Positions 1-8,469 of a DNA stretch of 23,669 nucleotides are shown piece by piece. The stretch lies in assembly GCA_020063075.1 (NCBI GenBank), contig JAGUVE010000087.1, positions 1-23,669 of the forward strand. The letters run 5' to 3'. Origin of the DNA: Parcubacteria group bacterium (GTDB lineage Bacteria > Patescibacteriota > Minisyncoccia > Minisyncoccales > JAGUVE01). The translations under genes were made by a program, and so were the position numbers. Position 1 is the first letter of the stretch. Each line of letters begins with the position of its first letter. The notes beneath the pieces are model-generated. The model saw only the letters and a list, made by a program, of their open reading frames with translations. It made no database searches and had not been told where the DNA came from.

Positions 1-1
1 G

Positions 2-1447
2 AAATTGGAAATTGAAAAAGAGACCTTAAACCCCCACACCAAAAATTTCGTGGTGGGCGGTAAGCCCCTATACCAAGATATTGGTGTGGGGGTAAAGAAA
101 AACACGAAAAAAGAAAGGGTGCTCTTAAGGCAGATTGCCGATTTGGCTGAAAAGGCAAAAGCAATTGAAGCCAAATGGAAAACCGAGAGAGAAACCATTA
201 CTAAAATAAAAGAACGGAAAAGAGAAATAGAGGCGTTGCGGTTTGAGGTGGAAAAAGAAACGGCAAAGGCAAATTTGCAAAAAGTGGCTGAATTAAAATA
301 CGGAAAAATTCCCCAACTCATCAAGGATTTGAAAAAGGAAGAAAGAAATCTGGGGCGAATCCAGAAAGGAAAGGCAATTTTGAAAGAAGAGGTTTCAGAA
401 GAAGATGTGGCGGGGGTTGTTTCAAGGTGGACGGGGATTCCCCTGACCCGGCTCCTGGAAGAAGAAGCCAAAAAACTGGAAAAAATGGAAACGACTATTG
501 CCAGAAGGGTTGTTGGCCAAAAGAGCGCGATTTTAGCCATTTCCAACGCTATCCGGCGCTCCAGAGCCGGAATTTCCGAAGAGAACAGACCTTTGGGCTC
601 TTTTATGTTTTTGGGTCCGACCGGAGTCGGCAAAACAGAAACCGCCCGGGCTTTGGCTGAATTTCTTTTTAACGACGAAAATGCCCTGGTCCGATTGGAT
701 ATGTCAGAATATATGGAAAAGTATTCGGTGTCGCGAATTATCGGCAGTCCGCCCGGCTATGTCGGTCATGAAGAAGGCGGCCAGCTGACGGAAAAAATCA
801 GAAGAAGGGCTTATTCGGTTATTTTACTTGACGAAGTTGAAAAAGCCCATCCCGAGGTTTTTAATATCCTGCTTCAGATTTTAGAAGACGGGCGGTTAAC
901 CGACGCCAAGGGCAGGGTTGCTTCTTTTAAGAATTCAATTCTCATTATGACGTCCAATATCGGCTCAGACATAATCGCCAGAGAATCAAAACTGGGATTT
1001 GTCGGCGATGAAGAGAACAGTCAAAAAGAAAACCTTAAAGAAAAGGTTATGGCTTCCCTTAGAGAAAACTTCAGGCCGGAATTTTTGAACCGGATTGACG
1101 AAATTATCATATTCAACTATTTGGGGAAGCAGGAAATCAAAAAAATAGTTGATTTGGAATTGTCCAAGATTCTCTCGCGGCTGAAAAATAAAAAAATTGA
1201 AATCAGCGTTTCGGAGTCAGCCAAAGAGTTTTTGGCTGAAAAGGGTTTTGACCAAAATTTGGGCGCGAGACCCTTAAAAAGAGTGATTCAGCGGGAGGTT
1301 TTGGACCCTCTTTCATCAAAAATTATATCGGGTGAAATCAAAAGTGGAGACAGGATTTTGGTTAATTTTGAACAGGGAAAAATAAGTTTCCTTACCTCAA
1401 AAGATTTAATTAAAATCGGTAAAATTAGGGAAAAAGTTTCTATTTAA
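2..1447 (+). CDS. clpB: ATP-dependent disaggregase ClpB, C-terminal part (5' end outside window)
   Basis: The reading frame is open at the window edge, so this is the 3' part of a larger gene; the TTG at position 5 is not a real start. What remains is the end of the coiled-coil middle domain (motifs LKYGKIPQL and SRWTGIPLTRLL) followed by the second AAA+ module. That module has Walker A GPTGVGKT near residue 204 of the visible part, pore loop GYVGHEEGG, Walker B ILLDEVEKAHP, sensor-1 TSNIGS and sensor-2 GARPLKR. The middle domain identifies ClpB rather than ClpA/ClpX. ClpB hexamers thread aggregated proteins through the central pore in the cytoplasm, with DnaK. Residues 9-30 of the visible part are foreign to the family and correspond exactly to a palindromic insertion (see 27-96). 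The pseudoprotease gene starts 21 nt downstream on the same strand, so the two are probably co-transcribed. Confidence 0.96.
   Translation, partial: KLEIEKETLNPHTKNFVVGGKPLYQDIGVGVKKNTKKERVLLRQIADLAEKAKAIEAKWKTERETITKIKERKREIEALRFEVEKETAKANLQKVAELKYGKIPQLIKDLKKEERNLGRIQKGKAILKEEVSEEDVAGVVSRWTGIPLTRLLEEEAKKLEKMETTIARRVVGQKSAILAISNAIRRSRAGISEENRPLGSFMFLGPTGVGKTETARALAEFLFNDENALVRLDMSEYMEKYSVSRIIGSPPGYVGHEEGGQLTEKIRRRAYSVILLDEVEKAHPEVFNILLQILEDGRLTDAKGRVASFKNSILIMTSNIGSDIIARESKLGFVGDEENSQKENLKEKVMASLRENFRPEFLNRIDEIIIFNYLGKQEIKKIVDLELSKILSRLKNKKIEISVSESAKEFLAEKGFDQNLGARPLKRVIQREVLDPLSSKIISGEIKSGDRILVNFEQGKISFLTSKDLIKIGKIREKVSI
27..96. mobile_element. Palindromic insertion inside clpB, with 4-bp direct repeats
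   Basis: A 62-bp insert at 31-92 has perfect 12-bp inverted ends (31-42 CCCCCACACCAA and 81-92 TTGGTGTGGGGG). It is flanked by direct repeats TAAA at 27-30 and 93-96, which look like a target-site duplication. The centre holds a smaller hairpin, GGGC-GGTAA-GCCC. Insert plus one repeat is 66 bp, so the clpB frame is kept and 22 residues are added between Leu8 and Lys31 of the visible protein. Removing it joins ETL to KKNTKKERV, a normal charged coiled-coil stretch of the ClpB middle domain. The arms and repeats are seen directly; that it moved in as an element is inference. Confidence 0.8.
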
Positions 1448-1468
1448 TTATACTCTGCTTAAAGGAAG

Positions 1469-2176
1469 ATGCCGCAAACTATTCTAAAACTTATTGGCGT
1501 TTTTATTTTGGGAATTTTGGGAGGAATTTTCGGTAGCCAAATTTTGGGGCCTTATCTCGTTGAAGTGCCCTTTTTTTATTTATATAGAGAACCCCCTCCA
1601 ATCTATATCAATAAGACGGAAAAAATTATCATTCAGGAAAATACTGCGCTCATCAACGCAATTGAGAAAGTTGAAAAAGCGATTATCGGGGTCAAAGCCG
1701 TAACTAAAAAGGGTAGGGTTTTGGAGGGCTCGGGTTTAATTATGACCTCGGACGGATTAGCCGTAACTCTGGCTGATTTGGTTCCGCAGGGAGCCAATTT
1801 CAGTTTTTATTTTGAGGGCAAAAAATTGGAATATCAAATTTTAAAAAGAGACTCAAAGAAAAATTTAGCCCTGATTAAAATTGAAGAAAATAATATGCCG
1901 ACAGCGAGTTTCGGCAATTTTGACAAGACAAAACCGGGCGAGCGGGTTTTTTTGGTGGGAACAATTTTTGAAAAAGAAGAGCCGAAAAAAATAACTAACG
2001 AAGGAATTATTAAATATTTTGGAGACGATTTAATTCAGACAAATATTTACGAAAAAAGGGCGGCAGGCAGCGCTCTTTTTGACATAGAAGGACGGGTTTT
2101 AGGACTAAATCAGACGACAGATGAAGAGGTTTCTGCCATTCCAATCTCAAAACTAAAAGAATTTGCCAATCTTTAG
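1469..2176 (+). CDS. HtrA-like membrane-anchored pseudoprotease (catalytic triad lost)
   Basis: This 235-residue protein has an N-terminal membrane segment (about residues 8-28) and a trypsin/HtrA-like fold. Its blocks line up with the intact HtrA encoded next door. At the catalytic His position of TNAHVV it has TLADLV (Asp103). At the Asp position of RDLAVMKIE it has KNLALIKIE (Asn132). At the Ser position of GNSGGPLF it has RAAGSALF (Ala199). All three triad residues are therefore replaced, while the scaffold motifs GSGLIMTSDG and ALFDIEGRVLGLN persist. There is no PDZ domain. A purine-rich AAAGGAAG lies directly before the ATG. It follows clpB closely and converges on the active HtrA gene with one base between the stop codons. 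A binding, scaffolding or HtrA-regulating role outside the membrane is plausible but inferred. Confidence 0.85.
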   Translation: MPQTILKLIGVFILGILGGIFGSQILGPYLVEVPFFYLYREPPPIYINKTEKIIIQENTALINAIEKVEKAIIGVKAVTKKGRVLEGSGLIMTSDGLAVTLADLVPQGANFSFYFEGKKLEYQILKRDSKKNLALIKIEENNMPTASFGNFDKTKPGERVFLVGTIFEKEEPKKITNEGIIKYFGDDLIQTNIYEKRAAGSALFDIEGRVLGLNQTTDEEVSAIPISKLKEFANL

Positions 2177-2177
2177 G

Positions 2178-3488
2178 TTACTCGCTTCTCTCTCCCAGAA
2201 TAATTTCAACGCTAAACTCTTTACCTTCCCTCAAAACCTTCAAGACAACTTTATCCCCCGGACTATATTTCATAATAATTTTGGCTAAAGAATTTTCCGG
2301 AGTAATTTTTTCCTGATTGAATTCCAGAATTATATCGTTTTCTTTTAAACCGGCGATTTGCGCCACCGTCCCCGGAATGACAGCTGGTTTATCCTGAATC
2401 TGCCAATTGCCGGATTCATCTTTTGTCCATCTCGTAATCCAAGCCCCTTCATTTGTGGGCAGATTTTTTTCTTTTTGTATTTCTTCGTTCAACACCAGAT
2501 ACCAAATTCCAAGATAAGGATAGGAAATTTTTCCGAATTTTTCCACCTGCTCAATATCCTTTTTGGCTTTATTAATAGGAATGGCAAAGCCAATGTTTTC
2601 AGCGGCCTCAGCCATAGCAAAATTGACGCCAATGACTTCTCCTTTTAAATTAAAAAGCGGCCCCCCTGAATTTCCTCTGTTAATTGCGGCATCGGTCTGA
2701 ATAACATCTTCTAAGGTTTCCACTGTTCCGCCGCCCGAAGCCGTAACTCTCCGCCCTAAACCAGAAATCACTCCGACCGAAACCGTGTTTCTGAACTCTC
2801 CTAAGGCGTTGCCAATGGCAATCACGGTCTGGCCGATTTGCAATTTATCGGAATCCCCCAGTTCAAGGGTCGGGAATGATTTTGAATCTGGTTTTTCTTC
2901 AATTTTCATAACCGCTAAGTCCCTTGTCGCGTCTCTGGCTAAAACCGAAGCCGGATATTTTTTCCCGTCGTTGGTCAGGATAGTATAGTCCGCTTTTTCG
3001 TCTGAAACAACGTGGGCATTGGTTAAAACCATGCCTTCTTGAGAAACAATAAATCCTGTTCCGCCTCCGATTTCCTGTTTTTCCGTGCCCTTTTGCCGAT
3101 ATTGGGGAATTTTAAATTCAAATAAAGGTCCGCCAAAAAATTCTTCGAAAGGATTTTCGTAATATAATTCCAGCTTTGGCACGTCTTTTGTAACAACAAT
3201 GCTGACAACGGCGGGCGACGCTTCTTTGACTACTTTTATAATCGCCTCTTCCTGAGAGGTTTGGGGGAGATAGACCTGCTCGGGCAGAGAGATGTTTAAT
3301 TTTAAAAGTTCGCCTCTGATTTTAAAATATAAAAAACTGCCGGAAATGGTACCGGCTAAAAATCCAAAAAGAGAAGAAAGAAAAATAATCAACAAGATAA
3401 GCCAAAACACCTTATTTTTCCAAAAAGGCCTGAAAATTGGTTTTGCTAATCTGGGAAATTCAAATTTCGGCAATTGATACAACGACAT
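2178..3488 (-). CDS. Membrane-anchored HtrA/DegP-type serine protease with PDZ domain
   Basis: The 436-residue protein has one N-terminal membrane helix (about residues 28-55), a trypsin-like domain and a C-terminal PDZ domain (about 335-433, with the carboxylate-loop region near IAGLKENDIILEF). The triad is complete: His159 in TNAHVV, Asp190 in RDLAVMKIE and Ser274 in RGNSGGPLF. HtrA proteases degrade or refold damaged envelope proteins on the outer face of the membrane. The single PDZ and membrane anchor match the DegS/HtrA form of Gram-positive-like envelopes rather than two-PDZ DegP. It is the last gene of the minus-strand run, 27 nt after the GT2 gene. No terminator is possible before the convergent pseudoprotease gene, since the stops are one base apart, so the two mRNAs may overlap. 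Confidence 0.95.
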   Translation of the reverse strand: MSLYQLPKFEFPRLAKPIFRPFWKNKVFWLILLIIFLSSLFGFLAGTISGSFLYFKIRGELLKLNISLPEQVYLPQTSQEEAIIKVVKEASPAVVSIVVTKDVPKLELYYENPFEEFFGGPLFEFKIPQYRQKGTEKQEIGGGTGFIVSQEGMVLTNAHVVSDEKADYTILTNDGKKYPASVLARDATRDLAVMKIEEKPDSKSFPTLELGDSDKLQIGQTVIAIGNALGEFRNTVSVGVISGLGRRVTASGGGTVETLEDVIQTDAAINRGNSGGPLFNLKGEVIGVNFAMAEAAENIGFAIPINKAKKDIEQVEKFGKISYPYLGIWYLVLNEEIQKEKNLPTNEGAWITRWTKDESGNWQIQDKPAVIPGTVAQIAGLKENDIILEFNQEKITPENSLAKIIMKYSPGDKVVLKVLREGKEFSVEIILGERSE

Positions 3489-3515
3489 AGGTCAAATGTC
3501 AAAACTAATTTTATA

Positions 3516-4223
3516 TTATTTTTTCTTTTTTTCAAGGTCGCTAAACCTGTATTTAAAAATGTCTTTTTTGACGGGACCAAAAAAGAGCATATAGAGGCCC
3601 GCCAGAAGATATTTTGAATAGGTTTTTAGTCGTCCCTCTCTTTCAAATCTTCTGATTGAGGTCAAAACAGGTTCTGTTTCAATGAAGCCGAATTTCCCGA
3701 TTTTTGCCGCTCTTTTTGCAAAATCGTGGTCCTCTCCAATTTTAATTTCTTCGTCAAAACCGCCGATTTTTTCAAAAATTTCTCTTTTGACCAAAACCGC
3801 GTTGGTGGCGTAAACAAAAAATTTTTGAGTTGATTTTACCCACCAATTGTAAATTTTATAAGCCGACTTATCAAACCAATTTCCGTCAGGGCAAATTGTA
3901 AAAGAAGCAACCCCCAATTTTCTTTCATTAAACTCGCCAATTAATTTTTCCAAAAATTTATCCGGCAAATAAATATTATCAGCATCCAGGAATAAAAATA
4001 GTTCGCCTTTGGCAATTTTTGCACCTTCATTTCTTCCTTTGGGGGGCAATCCCCCTTTTCTTATTTTGCAGCCGAAAGATTTTCCGATTTCAACCGTTTT
4101 ATCCTTTGAATCGAAATCAGCCACAATTATTTCAAGGGGCGAAAAGTTCTGCTTCTTTATTTCTTTGAGCAAAAGGGGTAAAAGTTTTTCTTCGTTTAGG
4201 GTCGGAATAATTATTGACAGCAT
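3516..4223 (-). CDS. Family 2 glycosyltransferase
   Basis: This is a 235-residue GT-A protein. The N-terminal LSIIIPTLNEE strand is the nucleotide-binding start of the GT2 fold. FLFLDADN (DAD at about residues 80-82) is the metal/sugar-nucleotide motif, and GGFDEEIKIGEDHDFAKRA (about 154-172) holds the acceptor-side ED motif. A hydrophobic segment near residues 205-216 may hold it at the inner membrane. GT2 enzymes transfer a sugar from an activated donor to a lipid, glycan or protein; the substrate cannot be told here. Its ATG lies inside the 3' end of the glycoside hydrolase gene (13-nt overlap) and there is no Shine-Dalgarno, so it probably depends on translation of that gene. The surrounding genes point to surface polysaccharide or glycolipid assembly. 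Confidence 0.92.
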   Translation of the reverse strand: MLSIIIPTLNEEKLLPLLLKEIKKQNFSPLEIIVADFDSKDKTVEIGKSFGCKIRKGGLPPKGRNEGAKIAKGELFLFLDADNIYLPDKFLEKLIGEFNERKLGVASFTICPDGNWFDKSAYKIYNWWVKSTQKFFVYATNAVLVKREIFEKIGGFDEEIKIGEDHDFAKRAAKIGKFGFIETEPVLTSIRRFEREGRLKTYSKYLLAGLYMLFFGPVKKDIFKYRFSDLEKKKK

Positions 4224-6208
4224 AAATCAATTTTTAATTTAATTATTTTTGAAACCGATTGATTGATTTTTTCTTCTGAAATTTCATTGTTTTTTTTCGC
4301 CTCTAAAAGGAAATTGAAAGCGCGCAATGGGTCTCTTGGTTCGTCAAATCCGGCGACGGTTAGAACATTGACCCCGGCTTTGGCGGCTGAGATTACCGTA
4401 TTTTTTAACGAAAATTCATTTTTTAATACCGGGCTGGAAAAGTCGTCAGAGATAACCAAAAAATCGTTTCCCAATCCGTCCTTTAAAAATTGAATTCCTT
4501 TTTGAGAAAGAGCGAGAGGAAATTCCGCATCTATTTCTTGATAAATAACATTTGAGGTCATTATCATTTCCGGTTTAGCTTCAAGGGAGGTCTTGAATTG
4601 AGAGATTTCAGGAATTTTCAACAAGGTGGGCAGGCCTTCTCTTTCCGGATTAAAAGAAATTCCGCCATAACCCGGGAAGTGTTTGATTGCCGTAAAAATC
4701 CCGGCTGTTTTTTGACCGGAAATTAAAGCTTTAGCCAATATCCCGGTTTCTTCCGGGCTTTTCTGAAAGGAACGATTGTAAAGAAAATCAGCCGCCCCGG
4801 TGATATCCAAAACCGGAGCTAAATTCAGATTAATGCCTAAATTTTTAAGTTCTTTCCCCCGATTAAACCCGACTTGATAAGCTTCTTCCCTGCTCCTGAT
4901 TTTGGATTGGGAAGTTTGTTCCGAAAGCCATTTAATCCTGGACAGCGGTTTTCCTTCCTGGTCTATCGCAATGAACAGCGGAAATCCGCTATTTTCCAGG
5001 GAAATTTTTTGAAGGTCTTTGATTAATTTTTTTAATTGGCTTTCATTTTCTATATTTCTTGAAAGTAAAAGCACGCCGCCGGGACGAACCGTTTTTAATA
5101 AGCTTTCCAACCCGGGTGTTAAGGTTTTTCCTTCAAAGCCAATTAAAAATAATTGCCCGATTTTTTGTTCCAATGTCAACTTATCAAAATCAGCCGCCGT
5201 CCGGGGACTAAATAATTTTTTTGCTTCCTGCCAAATTTCAGGCTGCCCTTGCCTCTCCTTCAGCCAATACCACCACTCTCCTCCCCAGAGATAAAGCGTA
5301 TCAAAACCGGTTCTTTTTGCAAAGTCAATGTTTTTCCTGAATTGTTCCAAGTTCATTGTCTTTTTTTGTTCTTCTAAGGGCGAGTCATAAAGCAATCTCG
5401 GTCCCCACGGCTCTGCCTGAAGTTCAACGACCATTACTTTTTTATTAAAGAGTTTTTCAATATATTTTGCTTTCCTCCAGTAAAAAGCAGGGGGAAAGGG
5501 ATAAGAAACATATCTTCCGATTTGCCTAAACCAGACATTTTTGTAAAGGGTTGTGCCGACAATATCGCCGTATCTTGCCGCCTGTATCCATAAGGAACCC
5601 TCGCCGCTGTCAGAAACGACAACCGGCCTTTTTTGAAAATCGAGGGATTTAACCATGTTAATTTCTTTTTTCAAAAAATTTTTGTCAACCCAGGGGCACT
5701 CTCCAAAAGGAAAAAAGGGTTCGTTTTCCACCTGCCAGGATGAAACCGAAGAGCTGTCTTGATATCTCAAAACAATTTTTTCCAAGAGTCCTAAAATTTC
5801 TTTTTGCTGCTCCGTTTTATTAAAACCTTTTGCCCAGTTGGGAATATGACACTCGGGCCATCTGCCCGTTTTCATGCCGATGACCAAAAGGATTTTTGCT
5901 TCCCTTTCTTTTGCTTTTACGAGCTGCCAATCCAGGTCGTCAAAGTAAAAGCTGTCGTTTTCCGGTTCCAATAAATCCCATTGAGTGGAAACTTTTAAGG
6001 ATTTTACGCCCAAATCGTCAAGCAGGGCAAGATAATTTTTTCTCCAGTCCAGTCCTAAATTCTGGGAATGTTTTTGGGAGAAATTCACCCCCCAATTTAT
6101 TTCTTTTGCTTCTGGCGGACTGCCAATAAAAAAATATCCGGCAAAAACCGCTAAAATAATTGAAATAAAAATTATAATGAACTTAGATGGTTTTTTCATG
6201 CCCAACAT
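4211..6208 (-). CDS. Two-domain anchored glycoside hydrolase: GH-A-like TIM barrel fused to a NagZ-like GH3 domain
   Basis: This 665-residue protein has an N-terminal membrane anchor (about residues 9-28). Residues about 35-330 look like a clan GH-A barrel. WQVENEPF (Glu163) fits the acid/base Asn-Glu-Pro motif, and VVELQAEPW (Glu262) fits the nucleophile strand. Residues about 343-660 are GH3, related to beta-N-acetylhexosaminidase NagZ, with LTLEQKIGQLF, AIDQEGK, KHFPGYGG (509-516) and VISDDF (nucleophile Asp at 588/589). The NagZ loop that follows KHFPGHG and carries the catalytic Asp-Ser-His is replaced by SFNPERE. The GH3 half may therefore use another residue or only bind sugar. The stop of the upstream EamA gene is one base before this start. 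A second ATG three codons in (6199) is also possible. Substrate unknown; cell-wall or surface glycan is the likely target. Confidence 0.87.
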   Translation of the reverse strand: MLGMKKPSKFIIIFISIILAVFAGYFFIGSPPEAKEINWGVNFSQKHSQNLGLDWRKNYLALLDDLGVKSLKVSTQWDLLEPENDSFYFDDLDWQLVKAKEREAKILLVIGMKTGRWPECHIPNWAKGFNKTEQQKEILGLLEKIVLRYQDSSSVSSWQVENEPFFPFGECPWVDKNFLKKEINMVKSLDFQKRPVVVSDSGEGSLWIQAARYGDIVGTTLYKNVWFRQIGRYVSYPFPPAFYWRKAKYIEKLFNKKVMVVELQAEPWGPRLLYDSPLEEQKKTMNLEQFRKNIDFAKRTGFDTLYLWGGEWWYWLKERQGQPEIWQEAKKLFSPRTAADFDKLTLEQKIGQLFLIGFEGKTLTPGLESLLKTVRPGGVLLLSRNIENESQLKKLIKDLQKISLENSGFPLFIAIDQEGKPLSRIKWLSEQTSQSKIRSREEAYQVGFNRGKELKNLGINLNLAPVLDITGAADFLYNRSFQKSPEETGILAKALISGQKTAGIFTAIKHFPGYGGISFNPEREGLPTLLKIPEISQFKTSLEAKPEMIMTSNVIYQEIDAEFPLALSQKGIQFLKDGLGNDFLVISDDFSSPVLKNEFSLKNTVISAAKAGVNVLTVAGFDEPRDPLRAFNFLLEAKKNNEISEEKINQSVSKIIKLKIDLCCQ

Positions 6209-6209
6209 A

Positions 6210-7118
6210 TTATTTTAAAAACAGAAATAAAAGTCCTAAGCTAATTAATAAAACGGCAGCAATTTTTTGAAGAAGAATCGTACCTTTCATTTCTTCTTTC
6301 AAAAGCTCGGGTTTCCAAAAAGACAAAATAAAAACAAAAAACAGCAAAAAAACATATCTTATCCCTTCCAAAGCGTTAATTAAAGGAACCTGTCCCGGCT
6401 TTACCAAAGAAACGGCATAAAATTGGGAAAACACTCCCAGCCCCCCAAGAATTTGACCTAAAATAAAAAATCCCGATATTTTTGGAGCAACCTTTTGAGC
6501 AAAAATGCTTTCTCTGGTTTGAGAAAAAATAAGAAAAAAGATTGCTCCCAAGCCGCCGCCAACCAGGGTCAGAAAAAAACCGGTTAAAAAATCTATTTTT
6601 AAAAATAAAATTTTCATTAGAAAAAAATTTAAGGCAAATAAAAAAGCGGAGGTGATTGGATATTTTAAATTTTCAAAAGTAAAAATTTTCAGCGAAAACT
6701 TTTTGAGAGAAATCATAACGGACCCTAAAACCAGCAAGACAAAAGCCAGCAGTTGAGATAAATTCAAAATTTCGGAACGAGGAAAATAAAGGAAAAATAG
6801 AAAAAAAGAAAAAACTGGCAAAAGCCCGCCGATAGTCGGGACAGCCCGGGAAACTTCGCCCCTAATTATGCTTTCTGTTAAAAATAAAATGGCCAAGATC
6901 CTAACCAGCCCGGCCCCTAATCCTAAAATCATAAGGCTTATTCCAGGGATGGTTATCCCAAAGGGAATCAATAATAAACAAAGGAGGAACCAAAGAATGC
7001 CAACGTTAAAAGTATAAACTTTGGGATTGGGTATTTTTCCAACTAAAAAATAACGGTCAAATAAAACAACAATGGCTAGAAAGAAATAGGCTAAAATTGT
7101 AAGTATCAACCAAGTCAT
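6210..7118 (-). CDS. EamA/DMT-family membrane transporter
   Basis: The 302-residue protein is almost entirely hydrophobic, with about ten membrane helices in two halves, the size and shape of the drug/metabolite transporter (EamA) family. The second half ends with a run resembling the EamA repeat (VSLVKPGQVPLINALEGIRY, then two helices). Members export or flip amino acids, nucleotide sugars or other small molecules; the substrate is not readable. The start overlaps the stop of the upstream glycosyltransferase as ATGA, showing translational coupling. The next gene, the glycoside hydrolase, starts one base after its stop. In this company a role in moving a glycan precursor is possible, but that is context only. 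Confidence 0.85.
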   Translation of the reverse strand: MTWLILTILAYFFLAIVVLFDRYFLVGKIPNPKVYTFNVGILWFLLCLLLIPFGITIPGISLMILGLGAGLVRILAILFLTESIIRGEVSRAVPTIGGLLPVFSFFLFFLYFPRSEILNLSQLLAFVLLVLGSVMISLKKFSLKIFTFENLKYPITSAFLFALNFFLMKILFLKIDFLTGFFLTLVGGGLGAIFFLIFSQTRESIFAQKVAPKISGFFILGQILGGLGVFSQFYAVSLVKPGQVPLINALEGIRYVFLLFFVFILSFWKPELLKEEMKGTILLQKIAAVLLISLGLLFLFLK

Positions 7119-8419
7119 TTTTCAATAATTTTTTTTATCTTTAAGGTCCCCAGTTTTTTCCCTTCAATAAAGCCCTCCAGGGCGGCCTCTGCCAGATAGC
7201 CCTGTTTTAACCAATCAAAAAGCCACTGGTCGGTATAGTTGGGATTTTCCTGCAATAGTCCAAAACCCGATTTGATGATCCATCTCATATTAAATTCTTC
7301 CTGAGAGCCGATTGCGGGAGAAATAATGATCGGAATTCCCAGGGCAGAGTAAAAAGAAAGTTCTGACGGCTTTGTCCATAAAATATCGGTTTTCCTCAAA
7401 GCAAAATTGAATTTTTCAAAATAGTCCCCGATATTCTTCCCCAAAATGAACTCAATGGGCTGAGAACCGTTTTCTCCAAGTTTAATGCCCAATCGCCGAA
7501 TATTTTTTAAATAATATTCTTTCATGATTTCTTTAATCCCCAAGGAGATAATTATTTTAATTTCTCCTCTTTTGATGTCATTTCTCAGCGATTTTAAGAT
7601 TTTAATTCCGATATCTTTTTGGGCGCCGGCTCCGCCGATTGAAAACATTATTGTTAAAGAGTGGTCGGGTCTTTTTAGCGGTTTGCCGAAATTTTCTTCA
7701 ATTAATTTTTTGTATTTTTCAAAATATCTTTTTTCCGGGTCAAGGTTCAGGAGACGAGATTTTAGGTCCCTTTTTAAAATATCCAAATTTTCATCTCCGA
7801 CATTTTTTAAAGGCAAGGGGTACCCGGTTAAAAAAATATTTTCTTCTCTTACTCCATAAAGCGTTAGTCGCTCAGCCACTCTTTCGTTTGGCGCAAGATA
7901 TTTTATTTTGCTCTCTTTTGAATTCAAAGGCGCCCAGGTTCTGGCAATATCGGCGTCGCACACAACGCAAAAAATTTTTCCGGGATACCTGAAATATTCA
8001 GCCATAAAAGCCGGAGTGAAAAAGGTTGCTATCAAGGGTAAATTTCTTTTTAGCTCTTCGTTTTTAGTTTTTAATTTCTCAATCAAGTCCCTACCCCACC
8101 CCTTTTTAATATAAGAATAGATTTGTCTTGACGTGAAATTTGGTTTTGATAAGTCCTGCTTTGGATAAAATGCGGCTATTCTTTGAAAATAATCAAAAAC
8201 AGAAAAGGCAAAGCCGCCGATTAGGGGCGCTCTTTTGAAGCGAGATATTGCCTCATAAAACCTTCTTGCCCCCTCCCAAAAAATTCTATCCTTCTTTGAT
8301 ATCCCCGAATAGTCGTTAGCGTTAATAATTCCTTCTTCTGCCAAATCCTTGAGGTTATAGGCCGTTCTTTGATGACCATAGCCCATATTGACGGAGATAA
8401 CCCAAGCTTTGTTATTCAT
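7115..8419 (-). CDS. GT-B glycosyltransferase resembling MGDG synthase/UgtP (GT28-like)
   Basis: This 434-residue protein has the two hallmarks of the MurG/MGDG-synthase fold. One is an N-terminal loop VNMGYGHQRTA (about residues 10-20), matching the glycine/His loop that contacts the lipid acceptor. The other is a C-terminal donor site, TKPSELSFYSALGIPI (about 349-364), followed by GSQEEFN (371-377), matching the KPGG...P...GQE.N pattern. FSIGGAGAQKD (259-269) begins the second Rossmann half. Such enzymes usually move a hexose to diacylglycerol or a lipid-linked sugar at the membrane's inner face. The family placement is by motif; the exact acceptor is inferred. A TAAAAT six bases before the ATG could give a leaderless message, and AGG precedes the ATG. 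It overlaps EamA by 4 nt, so it heads the glycan-type operon. Confidence 0.82.
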   Translation of the reverse strand: MNNKAWVISVNMGYGHQRTAYNLKDLAEEGIINANDYSGISKKDRIFWEGARRFYEAISRFKRAPLIGGFAFSVFDYFQRIAAFYPKQDLSKPNFTSRQIYSYIKKGWGRDLIEKLKTKNEELKRNLPLIATFFTPAFMAEYFRYPGKIFCVVCDADIARTWAPLNSKESKIKYLAPNERVAERLTLYGVREENIFLTGYPLPLKNVGDENLDILKRDLKSRLLNLDPEKRYFEKYKKLIEENFGKPLKRPDHSLTIMFSIGGAGAQKDIGIKILKSLRNDIKRGEIKIIISLGIKEIMKEYYLKNIRRLGIKLGENGSQPIEFILGKNIGDYFEKFNFALRKTDILWTKPSELSFYSALGIPIIISPAIGSQEEFNMRWIIKSGFGLLQENPNYTDQWLFDWLKQGYLAEAALEGFIEGKKLGTLKIKKIIEK

Positions 8420-8469
8420 ATGCCTATTTTATCTTATTTTTCAATTTTAATAAAAAATAACACGGTAAG

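Noticed and set aside
4041..4055. GGGGG-CAAT-CCCCC short hairpin in the GT2 gene
   Set aside because: Only a 5-bp stem, no flanking duplication, and the encoded GGLPPKGRNEG fits the normal GT2 alignment.
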